A program made the translations under genes and the position numbers. A stretch of DNA of 64,000 bases, from assembly GCF_004402535.1 (NCBI RefSeq), contig NZ_SOEY01000030.1, positions 1-64,000 of the forward strand, in the 5' to 3' direction. Below, piece after piece: positions 8,642 to 19,071 of this stretch; the first letter of the stretch is position 1, and every line of letters starts with the position of its first letter. The notes beneath the pieces were generated by a model that saw only the letters and a list, made by a program, of their open reading frames with translations, ran no database searches and had not been told where the DNA came from. The DNA comes from Cryobacterium glaciale. Lineage in GTDB: Bacteria; Actinomycetota; Actinomycetes; Actinomycetales; Microbacteriaceae.

Positions 8642-9586
8642 GTGATCGATCCCATCATCCTTTTCTTTCTGCTCGGGGCCGTTGCCGGCCTGTTGCGCTC
8701 GGAGTTGCGCCTTCCGGCGGCGATTTACGAGTTCGTCAGTATCGTGCTGTTGCTCGCCATTGGGCTCAAGGGCGGCGTGGAACTCGCCAAGCAGCCTTTC
8801 GCCAGCCTGCTGCCACAGATGCTCACCGTGGTGGCCATGGGCTTTGGCCTCACCCTGCTCGCGTTCCCCGTGCTGCGTTATCTGGGCCGATTCAAACGAG
8901 CGGATGCGGCATCTATCGCCGCCCATTACGGCTCCGTGAGCGTGGGCACCTACGCCGTGGCCGTCGCCTATCTCGGCAGCCAACAGATCTCGTTCGAAGA
9001 ACACATGCCGCTGCTTCTGGTGCTGTTGGAAGTGCCAGCAATTCTGGTGGGAATTGTTCTCGCCCGAGGCCTCTCGCGTCAGACACGTTGGAAGTCGATC
9101 GCCCATGAAGTCTTTCTGGGGAAAGGCATCGTGCTGCTACTGGGCGGGCTGCTTATTGGCTGGGTAGCTGGCCCGGACGGGTTGTCGTCGATCGAACCGC
9201 TGTTCGTTGATCTCTTCAAGGGAATTCTCGCCCTCTTTCTCCTGGAGATGGGCTTGATTATGGCGACACAGATGGGAAGCCTGCGCCGACACGGCCCATT
9301 CCTGGTCGTCTTCGGAATCGTAATGCCGCTCTTTTCGGCGCTGGTGGGAACGTGGCTGGGGTGGTCTTTGGGCCTCTCCATCGGCGGAACGACCATCCTG
9401 GCGACTCTGGCGGCGAGTGCGTCTTACATCGCGGTACCGGCGGCCATGCGCATCTCCGTACCCGAGGCCAACCCCACCCTGTCACTGGCCGGTGCCCTCG
9501 GCATAACATTCCCGTTCAACGTCCTGCTTGGAATCCCGCTCTACCACGCCCTCGCCGTGTGGGCTCATACGTTCGCGAAAGGTTGA
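8642..9586 (+). CDS. sbtA: Sodium-dependent bicarbonate transporter, SbtA family
   Basis: The 314-residue product is almost wholly hydrophobic with about ten helices, as in SbtA. It opens with IDPIILFFLLGAVAGLLRSEL and has the family's central AIGLKGGVEL and HYGSVSVGTYAVAVAYL segments. It also has a second related half (LLEMGLIMATQMGSL, ASASYIAVPAAMRISVPEANP). SbtA imports bicarbonate with sodium. GTG 8642 is preferred over the TTG at 8597 because homology begins there. The stop is five bases before the PII-like sbtB gene, which points to co-transcription. In a heterotroph the likely role is supply of bicarbonate to carboxylases under low CO2; this is inferred. Confidence 0.9.
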   Translation: MIDPIILFFLLGAVAGLLRSELRLPAAIYEFVSIVLLLAIGLKGGVELAKQPFASLLPQMLTVVAMGFGLTLLAFPVLRYLGRFKRADAASIAAHYGSVSVGTYAVAVAYLGSQQISFEEHMPLLLVLLEVPAILVGIVLARGLSRQTRWKSIAHEVFLGKGIVLLLGGLLIGWVAGPDGLSSIEPLFVDLFKGILALFLLEMGLIMATQMGSLRRHGPFLVVFGIVMPLFSALVGTWLGWSLGLSIGGTTILATLAASASYIAVPAAMRISVPEANPTLSLAGALGITFPFNVLLGIPLYHALAVWAHTFAKG

Positions 9587-9591
9587 ACCCG

Positions 9592-9894
9592 ATGCAACGC
9601 CATATACGCAAGCTGCTGACCGTCGTTACCGAAGCCGCCCTCGAGGCAACTCTTGTCCGGGATATCGATCGGCTTCACGCCCACGGGTATACCATCACCG
9701 ACGCTCGTGGCAAGGGGAGCCGAGGTACTCGCAACGCCGGCTGGGAGGCCAGTGGCAACATCCGCATCGAGGTGGTGTGCGACGCAGCGACGGCTGGCGA
9801 AATCGCCGCCTATTTGCAGGAGCATTACTACGACAATTACGCCATGATCCTCTTCATGAGCGATATCGAAGTACTCCGACCGGAGAAATTCTGA
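9592..9894 (+). CDS. sbtB: PII-like protein SbtB, partner of the bicarbonate transporter
   Basis: The 100-residue protein has the PII-like ferredoxin fold pattern: a first strand KLLTVVTEA, a Gly-rich T-loop region (ARGKGSRGTRNAGW), then NIRIEVVCDAATAGEIAAYLQEHYYDNYAMILFMSDIEVL. SbtB proteins bind adenyl nucleotides and gate SbtA. The C-terminal Cys-containing extension of some cyanobacterial SbtB proteins is missing. Start ATG 9592 has AAAGG about ten bases upstream, and the gene follows sbtA by five bases. Confidence 0.85.
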   Translation: MQRHIRKLLTVVTEAALEATLVRDIDRLHAHGYTITDARGKGSRGTRNAGWEASGNIRIEVVCDAATAGEIAAYLQEHYYDNYAMILFMSDIEVLRPEKF

Positions 9895-9977
9895 GACCCA
9901 ACGCTAGACCCACCGGTGATACTGGCTGCGGGGTGGGTGTCCGCCGATGGACAGTGGCCATGTATTACAAATCGCTT

Positions 9978-10139
9978 TTAAACGTGTGCCACCTTCAGAT
10001 CGCGCTGCCGCACGACCAGAACCGGGCACGTCGCGTGCCGCACGCACTGCTCACTTACAGAGCCAAGCGGCATCCCCGCGAGGCCACCACGGCTGCGGGA
10101 TCCAACAACGAGGATACGAGAGTCTCGTGAGAGGGCAAT
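9978..10139 (-). pseudogene. Universal stress protein (UspA family), C-terminal remnant
   Basis: Read on the minus strand, this stretch encodes LIALSRDSRILVVGSRSRG, GLAGMPLGSVSEQCV and RHATCPVLVVR before a TAA stop at 9978-9980. That is the nucleotide-binding GxxGxxGx(9)GS(S/V) tail of a UspA domain. Upstream (above about 10140) similarity stops and no start codon or N-terminal Usp half follows, so only the last third of a gene is left. It lies between sbtB and a recombinase remnant, which suggests truncation by insertion or deletion. Confidence 0.75.
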
Positions 10140-10391
10140 TAGGCTTTTTGAGGACGACGTGACACGTAGGCAGCGACGGCGTCCGTAGAACGCTTGATTA
10201 CGTCGGATACGGCGTCCCAGTCGCCCGCGATAAGCGGCGGGTGTTGTAGTTGCTGTCGCAGAAAGCTAAAGCTTTCTGAGGCACGCGAAACGTGTCCGAA
10301 GTCGCGGAAAGAAGTGGTGGATTTCCGGGGCTCGATTTGTCTTGGAAACATGTCTTACCGCAAAGTGCCTTTGCTTCGCTGCTTCTAGTAG

Positions 10392-11081
10392 TTTCTGAGG
10401 CAGCATGGCCTGGTTAGACATCTCGGGTATACACGGGTCAGCACCAGAAGCCAAGACGCGAAGCTGCAGGTCGACGCCCTGGTCAAATCCGGTGTCCAGG
10501 AGCGTGACATTTTCGCCGACGTCACCTCGGGCAGTCGGACCGCGATCTTCCGCCCGGGGATGAAGAAGCTCCTCGATTATGCCAAGCCCGGTGACACCGT
10601 CGTCGTCTGGCGAGTCGATCGGCTTGGCCGGTCACTCATCGATGTGCTGAACACGGTGAAGCTGCTTCGAGAGCGGGACGTGCAGGTGAAGAGCGTCTCG
10701 GATGGCATCGACCCGTCGACGACCTCGGGCCGGCTGATGCTCAACATGCTCGCCACCCTGGCTGGGTACGAACGCGAGCTGATCACGGAACGCGTGAACG
10801 CCGGGATCACCGCCGCCCTCGCCCGGGAGACCGGGATCCCGGCTCGGACCCTGCAACGCTGGAACCAGCTCTACCGGGGAGGGGGGTTTCGGCCCTCGAT
10901 CCTCATCCGCGCACCGATAAGGGTGTCCGCCGGACCCTCGGCCGAGACGGTCGCGTTCGTTGAACGGTTGGCCGGAGGTGAAGTTCACCTGTCAACCTCA
11001 CCGGAACGAAGCGTGCCCGGCCAGGCATTCCGAGCGGTTCAATACACACAGCAAGGCCCACACCGACCGCGACTAAACTAG
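10392..11081 (+). pseudogene. Serine recombinase (resolvase/invertase) fused to a transposase fragment, decayed mobile element
   Basis: The frame encodes most of a resolvase catalytic domain: GYTRVSTRSQDAKLQVDALV, VVWRVDRLGRSLIDVLNTV, and the E-helix entry YERELITERVNAGI. No ATG, GTG or TTG precedes GYTRVST, and the first ATG (10560) would remove the catalytic serine. After residue AAL the resolvase DNA-binding tail is replaced by ARETGIPARTLQRWNQLYRGGG. This resembles the helix-turn-helix of a Mu/IS-type transposase, and further transposase-like residues continue in a shifted frame. The gene is therefore a non-functional chimera marking an old mobile element. Confidence 0.75.
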
Positions 11082-11104
11082 GGACTTCGGTTTAAGGGGT
11101 GTTC

Positions 11105-13342
11105 GTGATCGACCAGGAGCTTGTTCGGGAACAGACCTATGTCCGGGCGCTGTATGCGCGGCTGGATGCGCTGGCGTCAGAGGCCGAAGATCAGCTGATC
11201 GCGGTGCGTCGGCTCGACGTCGGCGGCAATCACCAAAGCCGCAGCGAACGCGACACCTTCGCCCGTCTCTACGAGGACCGCATCGTGCAACTGCGCGAGG
11301 TCGACGACCGGCTTGCCTTCGGCCGGCTGGAAACCATGCCGGATGACTCCGGCGACTCGGTCTATCGCTACATCGGCCGGGTCGGCCTGCGCGACGAAGA
11401 CCACAAACCGCTGCTGCTGGACTGGCGAGTGCCGCAGGCGAGTGCGTTCTACCAGGCCACCGCCGCCACGCCGCTCGGCGCCAGGGCTCGCCGCCACCTG
11501 CTCTCCAAGGGGCGCAGCATCATCCGCATCGAAGATGAGATTCTCGATGCGGCCCTGCTGGCTGATCCATCGGCCACCACACACCAGGGTGAGGGCGCCC
11601 TGCTCGCGGCGCTCACCGCGCAGCGCACCGGGCACATGTCCGACATCGTCTCGACCATCCAGGCAGAGCAGGACCGCATCATCCGCTCGGAACTGGCCGG
11701 TGTTCTGGTCGTGCAGGGCGGTCCAGGCACCGGCAAAACCGCCGTGGCACTGCACCGGGCCGCCTACCTGCTCTACACGCACCGGGATCGGCTGCGGGAC
11801 AGCGGCGTGCTCATCATCGGCCCGTCACGCTCGTTTCTGCAGTACATCGAGGCGGTGCTGCCGTCCCTCGGCGAGACCGGCGTCGTGCTCAATACGGTTG
11901 GCCAGCTGTTTCCTGGCGTCGAAGCGACCGAAGAGGATGCCCCGGCCGTCGCGGCCCTCAAAGGCCAGGCCTTCATGGCCGACCTCATCGCCCGGGCCGT
12001 GCACTCCCGGCAGCGCACCCCGTCGGCCCCGCAGGTGTTGGTCGTGAACGGCGACCGGATCGTGCTTCAGCCGGAGCTCGTGGCGCACGCCATCGCGCGT
12101 GCCCGCGGCACCGGCAAAACCCACAACGAGGCCAGGGTCACATTTGTGAAGACCGCTATCAACGCGCTCTCCCGGGTCTGGCTCGAGCAGTTGCAGAAGC
12201 AGGGCCGGTCGATGGACGACACCGACCTGCCGATGCTGCGCGAAGACCTGCGCCTGGCCGACGATGTGCGGGTGGCGCTCAACACAGCGTGGCTGCCGCT
12301 GACCCCGCAAAAACTGGTGCAGGACCTCTATGCCCGGCCGCAGTGGCTGGCCGAGCTGACCCCGCGCTGGCGCTACGCCCAACGCAAGTTGCTGGCCCGC
12401 CCGCGCGACGCCGCGTTCACGATCGCCGACATTCCGCTGCTCGACGAGGCGGCCGAGCTGCTCGGGGAGTACAACGCGGTCGACCAGGCCAAGAAGCGCG
12501 CGCTCAAGGAACAACGCAAGCGCGACGTGGAGAACGCCGAAACGGCCATCGAGAATATGCAGGTGAAGGGCCTCGTCAGCGCGAAGGATCTCGCCGCTCG
12601 GGCCGGCGAACTCGACGAACGGGCCACGACCAGTGAGCGTGCCGCGCGGGACCGCAGCTGGACCTACGGCCACGTCGTCATCGACGAAGCCCAGGAGCTC
12701 TCGCCCATGCAGTGGCGGCTGGTGCTGCGGCGGGGTCCGCGCCGGTCGTTCACGATCGTCGGTGACATCGCGCAGGCGGCGAGCGCCGCGGCATCCGCTA
12801 GCTGGAAAGAGGCGCTGCAGCCGGTGCTCGATGGTTCGCCCGAAGCCGCTCGCTGGCGGCTCGAAGAGCTCACCGTGAACTATCGCACCCCGAGCCAGAT
12901 CGCGACGGCGGCCGAGACCGTGGCGATCTCGCACCGCTTGTCGATCACCCCCTCGCGCACGGTGCGGTCGAGCCAGTGGCCGGTCGAAACGGTAGCGGAT
13001 GCCGCGACCGCGGTGCGCCGCGACCGCGCGCTGGAGGCGGGCGGCACCCTCGCCGTGATCGTCGTCGATGCCGGTCTCGATGAGCTCGAAGCGTCGCTGC
13101 GGACCGAATTCGGCGACCTGCTCGGCGTCGGCGCACTCGGCCTGAGCCGCGAGATTGCGCTGCTCACCCCGCGGGATGCCAAGGGGCTCGAGTTCGACGC
13201 GGTCATCGTCGTCGACCCGGCGGCGATTCTCGCGGCCTCGGAGCGTGGCGCCGGAGCGCTGTACGTCGCGATGACTCGGGCGACTCAGCGGTTGTACCTG
13301 GTGGGCGACGCGCCGCTCGGAAACGGGCGAGCCATTGAGTGA
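11105..13342 (+). CDS. HelD/HelR-type RNA polymerase-associated ATPase (UvrD-like helicase superfamily)
   Basis: The ~745-residue protein has an N-terminal charged helical arm, Walker A GGPGTGKT at about residues 205-212, motif II VVIDEAQELSPMQW at about 521-534, and C-terminal helicase motifs LTPRDAKGLEFDAVIVVDP and ALYVAMTRATQRLYLVGD. Split ATPase halves with a long insertion are typical of HelD, which removes and recycles stalled RNA polymerase. The actinomycete HelR branch also protects against rifamycins. I see no rifamycin-associated element upstream. GTG 11105 has AAGGGG about five bases upstream and is preferred to GTG 11099. Its end overlaps the TTG start of jetA by eight bases, so it is the first gene of the jet operon. 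Confidence 0.82.
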   Translation: MIDQELVREQTYVRALYARLDALASEAEDQLIAVRRLDVGGNHQSRSERDTFARLYEDRIVQLREVDDRLAFGRLETMPDDSGDSVYRYIGRVGLRDEDHKPLLLDWRVPQASAFYQATAATPLGARARRHLLSKGRSIIRIEDEILDAALLADPSATTHQGEGALLAALTAQRTGHMSDIVSTIQAEQDRIIRSELAGVLVVQGGPGTGKTAVALHRAAYLLYTHRDRLRDSGVLIIGPSRSFLQYIEAVLPSLGETGVVLNTVGQLFPGVEATEEDAPAVAALKGQAFMADLIARAVHSRQRTPSAPQVLVVNGDRIVLQPELVAHAIARARGTGKTHNEARVTFVKTAINALSRVWLEQLQKQGRSMDDTDLPMLREDLRLADDVRVALNTAWLPLTPQKLVQDLYARPQWLAELTPRWRYAQRKLLARPRDAAFTIADIPLLDEAAELLGEYNAVDQAKKRALKEQRKRDVENAETAIENMQVKGLVSAKDLAARAGELDERATTSERAARDRSWTYGHVVIDEAQELSPMQWRLVLRRGPRRSFTIVGDIAQAASAAASASWKEALQPVLDGSPEAARWRLEELTVNYRTPSQIATAAETVAISHRLSITPSRTVRSSQWPVETVADAATAVRRDRALEAGGTLAVIVVDAGLDELEASLRTEFGDLLGVGALGLSREIALLTPRDAKGLEFDAVIVVDPAAILAASERGAGALYVAMTRATQRLYLVGDAPLGNGRAIE

Positions 13343-14861
13343 TATTGCCGGCGAATTGGCGCGGGTGCGCGAAGCCTTCGACAAACCCACCCTGCGCTTG
13401 CTCGACCGCAAATGGGCGCCGTTCGTGCTCGCGGTATTCAAGAGTTCGTTCAGCCGCGAGCGCCGCAGCGTTCCCTGCGAACTGCTGCACACGCAAGTGG
13501 ATGCCTACCTCGCCGACCTCCGCAGCACCGGCATCGACGCCCCCGAGAAAACCGGCCGGGCCCTCTGCGTGCAGTGGATGAACGACCTCTGGCTGTACCG
13601 GGAGCTCCGCGACGCTGGAGACGACGGCGGCGGTCAGGCAAACGTGGAGCACTACTCGCTCACCAGCCACGCGCTCGAAGCCCTGCTGCTGGTCGACGGT
13701 CTCGCCAGCTCGCGGGCGCTGATCAGCGAGTCCCGCCTTGCAACGATCGTCGACACGGTGCGGCACCGCGCCACCGAGGCGAACCCCGATCGCGAGGAGC
13801 GGGTGCGCCGGCTCGACCGGCAGATCGATGAACTGACCAGCGAACGTGACCGGCTCGCCGGCGGCGGCGACATCGCGCCGGCCTCGAACGAACAGATGCA
13901 CGAGGGCTACGCCAACCTGATCGACCTCATCCAGCAGCTGCCGAGCGACTTCAAACGGGTCGAGGAGTCGGTCGCGGCCATGCACCGGCAGATCGTCAAC
14001 GATTTTCGCGGCGAGGAACGACCAATCAGCGAGGTTCTCGACGATTACCTGGCCAAAACGGATGCCCTCATGTCGTCGACCGCGGAGGGTCGCGCCTTCG
14101 AGGGCGCGTTTACCCTGTTGCGCAACGACGAACTCATGCAGGGGCTGAAGGCGGACCTCGAGACGATCCTGCTGCATCCGTTCGCTCTCGAACTGAGCCT
14201 GAACGAACGCCGCAGCTTCATGAGCACGGTGACCCTGCTGCGCAAGGGCATCGATGACGTGCTCACTCAGCGCAAGGGGCTCACGACGACCCTGCGCGAG
14301 CACATCGTCAACCACGACGTGGTGAAAGACCGCGAACTCGAACATGTGCTGCGCGACATCAACCGCGAACTCGCCACCTGGATGCAGACCGCCGGCCCGC
14401 GCTCCACGGTCACCGTCGAGCTCATGCCCGGCACCCTCGAGGTGGAGCACCTGCGCGAGCGATTCTACGATCCGGTCGCCCACCGGGGTCCGCCCGCGCT
14501 CGCCGATGTGTCCGACGCGGCTCCGGCCGGGCCGAGCCTCGGCGACCTGCGCCAGCAGGGCGGTCCGCTGCTCGAAGAGCTGCGCGACGCCCTCGTGACG
14601 GCGTTCGCGGCGGGGGAGGCGGCATCCGTTGGCAGCGCGTTCAACGGGTTCGACGCGAGTCTGCGCCGGCCGGTCGAGATTCTCGGCCTGCTGCAGCTCG
14701 CCGCCCAGCTGAGTGCTTCTAACGGTCCCTCCGGCCTGGAAAGCTTCGAAACGGTGCGACCGGATGGCACGGTGCGGCTCTTCGACCTGCCGCACCGCAC
14801 CCTGACCGACGACGATACGGCGGCCCTGGCCGCCCAGAATTTGGGTTCCGAGCATGAATGA
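13335..14861 (+). CDS. jetA: Wadjet subunit JetA (DUF3375, kleisin-like MukF/MksF counterpart)
   Basis: The 508-residue protein matches DUF3375. It has an N-terminal winged-helix region ([31 protein letters not shown]), a heptad-rich middle ([19 protein letters not shown]), and a C-terminal part rich in charged helices. In Wadjet, JetA bridges the SMC heads of JetC and recruits JetB, and the complex recognises and disables small circular plasmids. The TTG start at 13335 lies inside the end of the helicase gene, and the stop overlaps jetB by eight bases. TTG is a weak start, but homology to the family begins at once. Confidence 0.88.
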   Translation: MSDIAGELARVREAFDKPTLRLLDRKWAPFVLAVFKSSFSRERRSVPCELLHTQVDAYLADLRSTGIDAPEKTGRALCVQWMNDLWLYRELRDAGDDGGGQANVEHYSLTSHALEALLLVDGLASSRALISESRLATIVDTVRHRATEANPDREERVRRLDRQIDELTSERDRLAGGGDIAPASNEQMHEGYANLIDLIQQLPSDFKRVEESVAAMHRQIVNDFRGEERPISEVLDDYLAKTDALMSSTAEGRAFEGAFTLLRNDELMQGLKADLETILLHPFALELSLNERRSFMSTVTLLRKGIDDVLTQRKGLTTTLREHIVNHDVVKDRELEHVLRDINRELATWMQTAGPRSTVTVELMPGTLEVEHLRERFYDPVAHRGPPALADVSDAAPAGPSLGDLRQQGGPLLEELRDALVTAFAAGEAASVGSAFNGFDASLRRPVEILGLLQLAAQLSASNGPSGLESFETVRPDGTVRLFDLPHRTLTDDDTAALAAQNLGSEHE

Positions 14862-15546
14862 CGACGTGATTGACGACGTGACCGACGATTTCGGTATCGA
14901 TAGTGAACCGGCCAGCCTGTCCCTGTTCGAGGGCGACGAGGGCGGACTCAGCGTGGAACAGCGCCGCACGCTCGTGCTGCTGCTGAAGCACCGCTACATC
15001 TCGGCGGCCCTGCAGCCAGCCGAATGGCAGACCCTGCTCAAATCGCAGAGCCTCCTCAAGTCCCGCCTCAACGACGTCTTCCTCGACCTGCACGTTGACC
15101 TGCACTACGAAGTCGCCTTCAAGAGGCAGGCCCTCGCCGAGGGCGGTGAACGGTTTCCGACCCTGCTGCATGATGTGGCCTACACCCGCGAAGAGACCAT
15201 TCTGCTCGTGCTGCTGCGCCAGCGTTTTCGCAGCGAACGCGCCAATGGCCAGGAGATCGTGCTGGTCGACCGGGACAACCTGGTCGAGAACGTCGCGCAC
15301 TTTCGCCCCGAGCACGCCACCGACCTCTCCGGTGACGCCCGCAAGGCGGCGGCCGCGGTCGACAGCCTCGCCAAGGCGCGGGTGCTACTGAAGACCAGCG
15401 ACCCAGACCGGTTTCGCATCTCGGCGGTGATCGAGGTGCTGCTGTCGGTCGAACGCCTCGGTGAACTGCTCGACTGGTTGCGCGACGAAAACAGCGACGA
15501 AAACCGCGACGCAGCTGACGAACCACTTTTGGAGCCCCTGGCATGA
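14854..15546 (+). CDS. jetB: Wadjet subunit JetB (DUF4194, MukE/MksE counterpart)
   Basis: The 230-residue acidic protein fits DUF4194, with tandem winged-helix segments around [19 protein letters not shown] and [20 protein letters not shown]. JetB-type proteins are KITE subunits that bind the kleisin JetA and modulate the SMC ATPase. The ATG at 14854 overlaps the jetA stop by eight bases, and its TGA overlaps the jetC ATG (ATGA at 15543-15546). A run of acidic residues at the N-terminus ([16 protein letters not shown]) is not part of the conserved domain. Confidence 0.87.
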   Translation: MNDDVIDDVTDDFGIDSEPASLSLFEGDEGGLSVEQRRTLVLLLKHRYISAALQPAEWQTLLKSQSLLKSRLNDVFLDLHVDLHYEVAFKRQALAEGGERFPTLLHDVAYTREETILLVLLRQRFRSERANGQEIVLVDRDNLVENVAHFRPEHATDLSGDARKAAAAVDSLAKARVLLKTSDPDRFRISAVIEVLLSVERLGELLDWLRDENSDENRDAADEPLLEPLA

Positions 15547-18500
15547 ATGATTCCCCGCTGTTCTACATCGATGGCGCCACCGAGGGCACCACCCAGTGGC
15601 GAGCCGAATCGATGCAGCTGGTCAACTGGGGCGGATTTCACGGCCACCACGAGATCGATTTCGCCCGGCAGGCCACGCTCGTCTCCGGTGCCTCCGGCAC
15701 CGGCAAGAGCAGCCTGCTCGACGCCTACCTCGCCCTCATGATGCCCTCAGACACCCCGTTCAACGGGGCCTCCAACGATGCCGGTTCCGGTCGCGCCCGC
15801 AGCGTGGATCAGCGCAACCTGATGACCTACCTGCGCGGTAAGACCGACGCCAACCGGGAAGCCGGCACCGGAGAACTGACCGACCAGGTGCTGCGCGGGG
15901 CGCACGAAGCCACCTGGGGCGCCGTCGCCCTGACCTTCATCGACGACAACCAGCGCCGCTTCACCGTGCTGCGGACCTACTTCGTGCCGCGCGGCGCCCA
16001 CAAATTCGCCGACGTCACCATGAAAATGGCCACGACCGACGGGAGCCTCGACCTGCGCGACCTCGCAGCCTGTGCCGAGAATCGGTTCGACAAACGCGCG
16101 CTCAAGGCCCGTTTCGAGGGGCTCGACGTCTTCGACACCTACGCGGCGTTCGCCCAAACCCTGTACACGCGCCTCGGTATCGGCGCCAACGGCGAGGGCG
16201 GCAAAGCCCTGCGCCTGCTCGCCCGCATCCAGGCCGGCCAGCAGGTGAAAACGGTCGACGGGCTCTACAAGTCGATGGTGCTTGAAGAGCCCGCGACCTT
16301 TGCTGCGGCCGACAAGGCGGTCGACCACTTCGAAGATCTCGAACGGTCCTACGGCGCGATGGTCACCGAGGCACAGAAGGCCCAGGTGCTCCAACGCCTG
16401 CCCGAACTCCACCAGTCGTACGAGGCCGCGACGGCCCAGGCCGACCTGGTCGACACCTTCGGGGTGCACCGGGCAGGAGACACCCCCTTCGTGCTCTGGC
16501 AGCTGCAGACCGAGCAGACCCTGCTCGAGAACGCCGCCGACACAAACCGGGCCGCCCGCCGCAGGAACGAGACCGCCCGGGCGCAGGCCCGCGACGCAGA
16601 GACGGCGTTGAAGACCCGGGTCGCGCAGCTGCAACAGCAGCAGCGCGACAACGGCGGCGACGTGCTCGAACGCCTGCAGGCCGAACTCGCGCGCCTCGGC
16701 GACCAGCACGACACTGTGGCTCGCGAGCGCGCTGGGTTCGACGACCGGGTGCGTTCGCTGGCCGCGTCGATCGATGCCGCGCCGATCGATTCCGCCGCCG
16801 CGTTTGCGGCCGCCCGGCAGGGCGCCGACCGGTTCGCCGCCGGGTTCGCGGCCACCCAGACGGCCCTGGAGACGACCCGCACGGCGCTGCAACGCGAGTC
16901 GTACCCGGTGGAGGAGGGCATCCGCTCGCTCAAGCAGGAACGGGCGTTTTTGACCGGGCGGGAGAGCCTGGTGCCGTTCGCCCTGCACAATGCCCGGCTG
17001 ATGATCGCCGAGGCTGCGGGCATTCCGGTCGAGGAGTTGCCGTTCGTCGCTGAACTGATCGACCTCGCGGCCGGCGAAGAACAGTGGCGTCAGGCCGCCG
17101 AGGTGACCCTCGCGTCGGTCGTGCGGGTGCTGCTCGTCGACGAGACCCGGCTCGCGCACCTGAGCGCGGCGATCGATCCGCTGCAGCTGCCGCTGCGCAT
17201 CCACTTCGAGGGTGTGGCGCTGCAGCCGCACCAGCACCTCGCCGGTGATTCCCGCTACGTGTCGGGCAAGCTCGACGTGAAGGACTCGCCGTTCAGCAGC
17301 TGGGTGCAGGCGCGCCTGCGGTCATCGAACCTCGACGCCCTGTGTGTGGCCAGCCCGTCCGAGCTGCGGGGCGCAGGCGCACGGGTAACCCCGAGCGGGC
17401 AGACCCGCAACGGTTCCCGCGGTGCCCACGGCGCGAACGCGGGACAGAAATCGATCATCGGGTTTTCCAGCCGCGCCCGCCTCGACGACATCGCGGCGGA
17501 GTTGACCGCGCAGGGGCTGGTGGCTGACGCTGCCGCGGGGCGGGCATCCGCTGTCGCTGAGCAACTCGGTGACCTGCGCGAGCAGCAGGCCGCTCACCAG
17601 CACATTCTCGACACCGACTGGTCGTCGATCGACGTCGCGGCCGCTGCAGCCCGCATTCTTGAGAAGAAGTCCGAACAAGAACGGATGCTGGCCGGCAGCG
17701 ACATTCTGCGCGCCCTGAGTGACGAAGAGGGCCGGCTGACCCTGGAACTCGATGCGGCCCAGAAGCTCAAGCACACGACCGAGCAGACCGGCGCGGTGCT
17801 GGGTGACGAACAGGGCAGCATCGTCGACGCGCAGGACACCGTGAACGACCGGCTCGAGCAGATCGAACGGACTGCGAACCTGACACTGTCGGAGGAGCAT
17901 TCCAGACACCTCAGCGAGCAGTTTGCGCTGGTCACCGACCAGAACGATCTCGCCGGCTTTCCCGGCGGCCTGAAGCGCCTGCGCGAGAGACTCATTGCCC
18001 AGTCGGCGCAGGATCGGGGCGTCGCCGCCCGCGACCGTGCCACGATGATCGGTATCTTCGAGAGCTACCAGGCTCGCTGGCCCGACCCGAACATCGGTGT
18101 GGCGCTCGAGTCGGTCACGAGTTACACCGACATTCTCGATGCCATCCGCACCCTCGGCCTGTCCGAGCGTCGTCAGGAGTGGAAGCGTCACCTGGAGGCG
18201 TGGAGCGGGCAGGACCTCGTACCGCTCACCGGGGCGTTCAACACGGCGATCGAGGAGATCGAAGATCGCCTGCGGCCGATCAATGAGATCCTCGCGACCC
18301 TGCCGTTCGGCGCCACCCGCGACCGCCTGCAAATTTCGCTGCGCCGCCTGCACCGCGATGACGCGACCGCGTTTCGCAAGGAGCTCAAGGTGCTCTCCTC
18401 GGGGTCGACAGAGCAGTTCACCGACGAGCAAACGGAAGACCGGTTCACCCGGCTGCAGCAGTTCATGAGTCTGATTCGTCGGCCCGACGGTCTCAACGGC

Positions 18501-18944
18501 TCCAATGGCTCAAGCACCGCGCAGCGCGACCTGCTGCTCGATGTGCGTGCGCACGTGGAGATCACCGCAGTGCGTGTGACCCAGGAGGGAGTGGAAGTCA
18601 GCACGTATTCCTCGCTCGGTGGCAAGAGCGGTGGCGAGTCGCAGGAGCTTGTGGCGTTCGTGGTCGGCGCTGCCCTGCGCTTTCAGCTCGGCGATGAAAG
18701 CCGCACCCGGCCACGCTTCGCCCCGGTGTTCCTCGACGAGGGCTTTGTGAAATCCGACGCCGAGTTCGCCGGCCGGGCCGTTGCCGCGTGGAAGGGCCTC
18801 GGTTTTCAGCTCATCGTGGGTGCGCCGCTCGACAAGGTCACCGCGCTCGAGCCGCACATGCAGCTCGTGCTGTCGATCACCAAGAACACCGCCACCGGTT
18901 ACTCCTACATCACCCCGTTGGCGTCGCCGCAAGCCGCGGCCTAG
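15543..18944 (+). CDS. jetC: Wadjet subunit JetC (SMC/MukB-like ATPase)
   Basis: The 1133-residue protein has an SMC-like plan. The N-terminal head carries Walker [10 protein letters not shown] (49-57). Two long coiled-coil arms rich in Ala, Gln, Leu and Glu run from about 300-480 and 640-900, with a hinge-like globular stretch around 500-640. The C-terminal head has signature SGGES (about 1029-1033) and Walker [10 protein letters not shown] (about 1060-1068). JetC would load on DNA and extrude loops, giving Wadjet its sensing of small circles. In known type I systems the nuclease gene jetD follows directly. Here the next gene is an unrelated membrane protein, so the effector is missing from the locus. 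Confidence 0.9.
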   Translation: MNDSPLFYIDGATEGTTQWRAESMQLVNWGGFHGHHEIDFARQATLVSGASGTGKSSLLDAYLALMMPSDTPFNGASNDAGSGRARSVDQRNLMTYLRGKTDANREAGTGELTDQVLRGAHEATWGAVALTFIDDNQRRFTVLRTYFVPRGAHKFADVTMKMATTDGSLDLRDLAACAENRFDKRALKARFEGLDVFDTYAAFAQTLYTRLGIGANGEGGKALRLLARIQAGQQVKTVDGLYKSMVLEEPATFAAADKAVDHFEDLERSYGAMVTEAQKAQVLQRLPELHQSYEAATAQADLVDTFGVHRAGDTPFVLWQLQTEQTLLENAADTNRAARRRNETARAQARDAETALKTRVAQLQQQQRDNGGDVLERLQAELARLGDQHDTVARERAGFDDRVRSLAASIDAAPIDSAAAFAAARQGADRFAAGFAATQTALETTRTALQRESYPVEEGIRSLKQERAFLTGRESLVPFALHNARLMIAEAAGIPVEELPFVAELIDLAAGEEQWRQAAEVTLASVVRVLLVDETRLAHLSAAIDPLQLPLRIHFEGVALQPHQHLAGDSRYVSGKLDVKDSPFSSWVQARLRSSNLDALCVASPSELRGAGARVTPSGQTRNGSRGAHGANAGQKSIIGFSSRARLDDIAAELTAQGLVADAAAGRASAVAEQLGDLREQQAAHQHILDTDWSSIDVAAAAARILEKKSEQERMLAGSDILRALSDEEGRLTLELDAAQKLKHTTEQTGAVLGDEQGSIVDAQDTVNDRLEQIERTANLTLSEEHSRHLSEQFALVTDQNDLAGFPGGLKRLRERLIAQSAQDRGVAARDRATMIGIFESYQARWPDPNIGVALESVTSYTDILDAIRTLGLSERRQEWKRHLEAWSGQDLVPLTGAFNTAIEEIEDRLRPINEILATLPFGATRDRLQISLRRLHRDDATAFRKELKVLSSGSTEQFTDEQTEDRFTRLQQFMSLIRRPDGLNGSNGSSTAQRDLLLDVRAHVEITAVRVTQEGVEVSTYSSLGGKSGGESQELVAFVVGAALRFQLGDESRTRPRFAPVFLDEGFVKSDAEFAGRAVAAWKGLGFQLIVGAPLDKVTALEPHMQLVLSITKNTATGYSYITPLASPQAAA

Positions 18945-19071
18945 TTTCGTCCGGGCCTGCGGGCTGTCGGGGCGCACCGGCGCGAGCGTAACATGTCTGC
19001 GTGTCGGTCCTGAACTCTTCTGGCTGACCGAAGCACACCCACCGACAGGCGCTTGGGACTGGAGCAGAATC

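Noticed and set aside
10139..10351. Short minus-strand frame next to the Usp remnant
   Set aside because: It has no clear start context or family resemblance and merges with decayed sequence; I could not support a product.
11825..13492. A long open minus-strand frame opposite the HelD-like helicase gene
   Set aside because: Its protein has no recognisable domain, is rich in Arg, and lies wholly opposite a gene with clear motifs. It is a by-product of high-GC codon use, as are the long minus frames opposite jetA, jetC and the YdeP gene.
18945..19071. Search for jetD after jetC
   Set aside because: No DUF3322/DUF2220-like or TOPRIM residues could be seen in this gap or in the membrane gene that follows, so the absence of JetD is reported instead.
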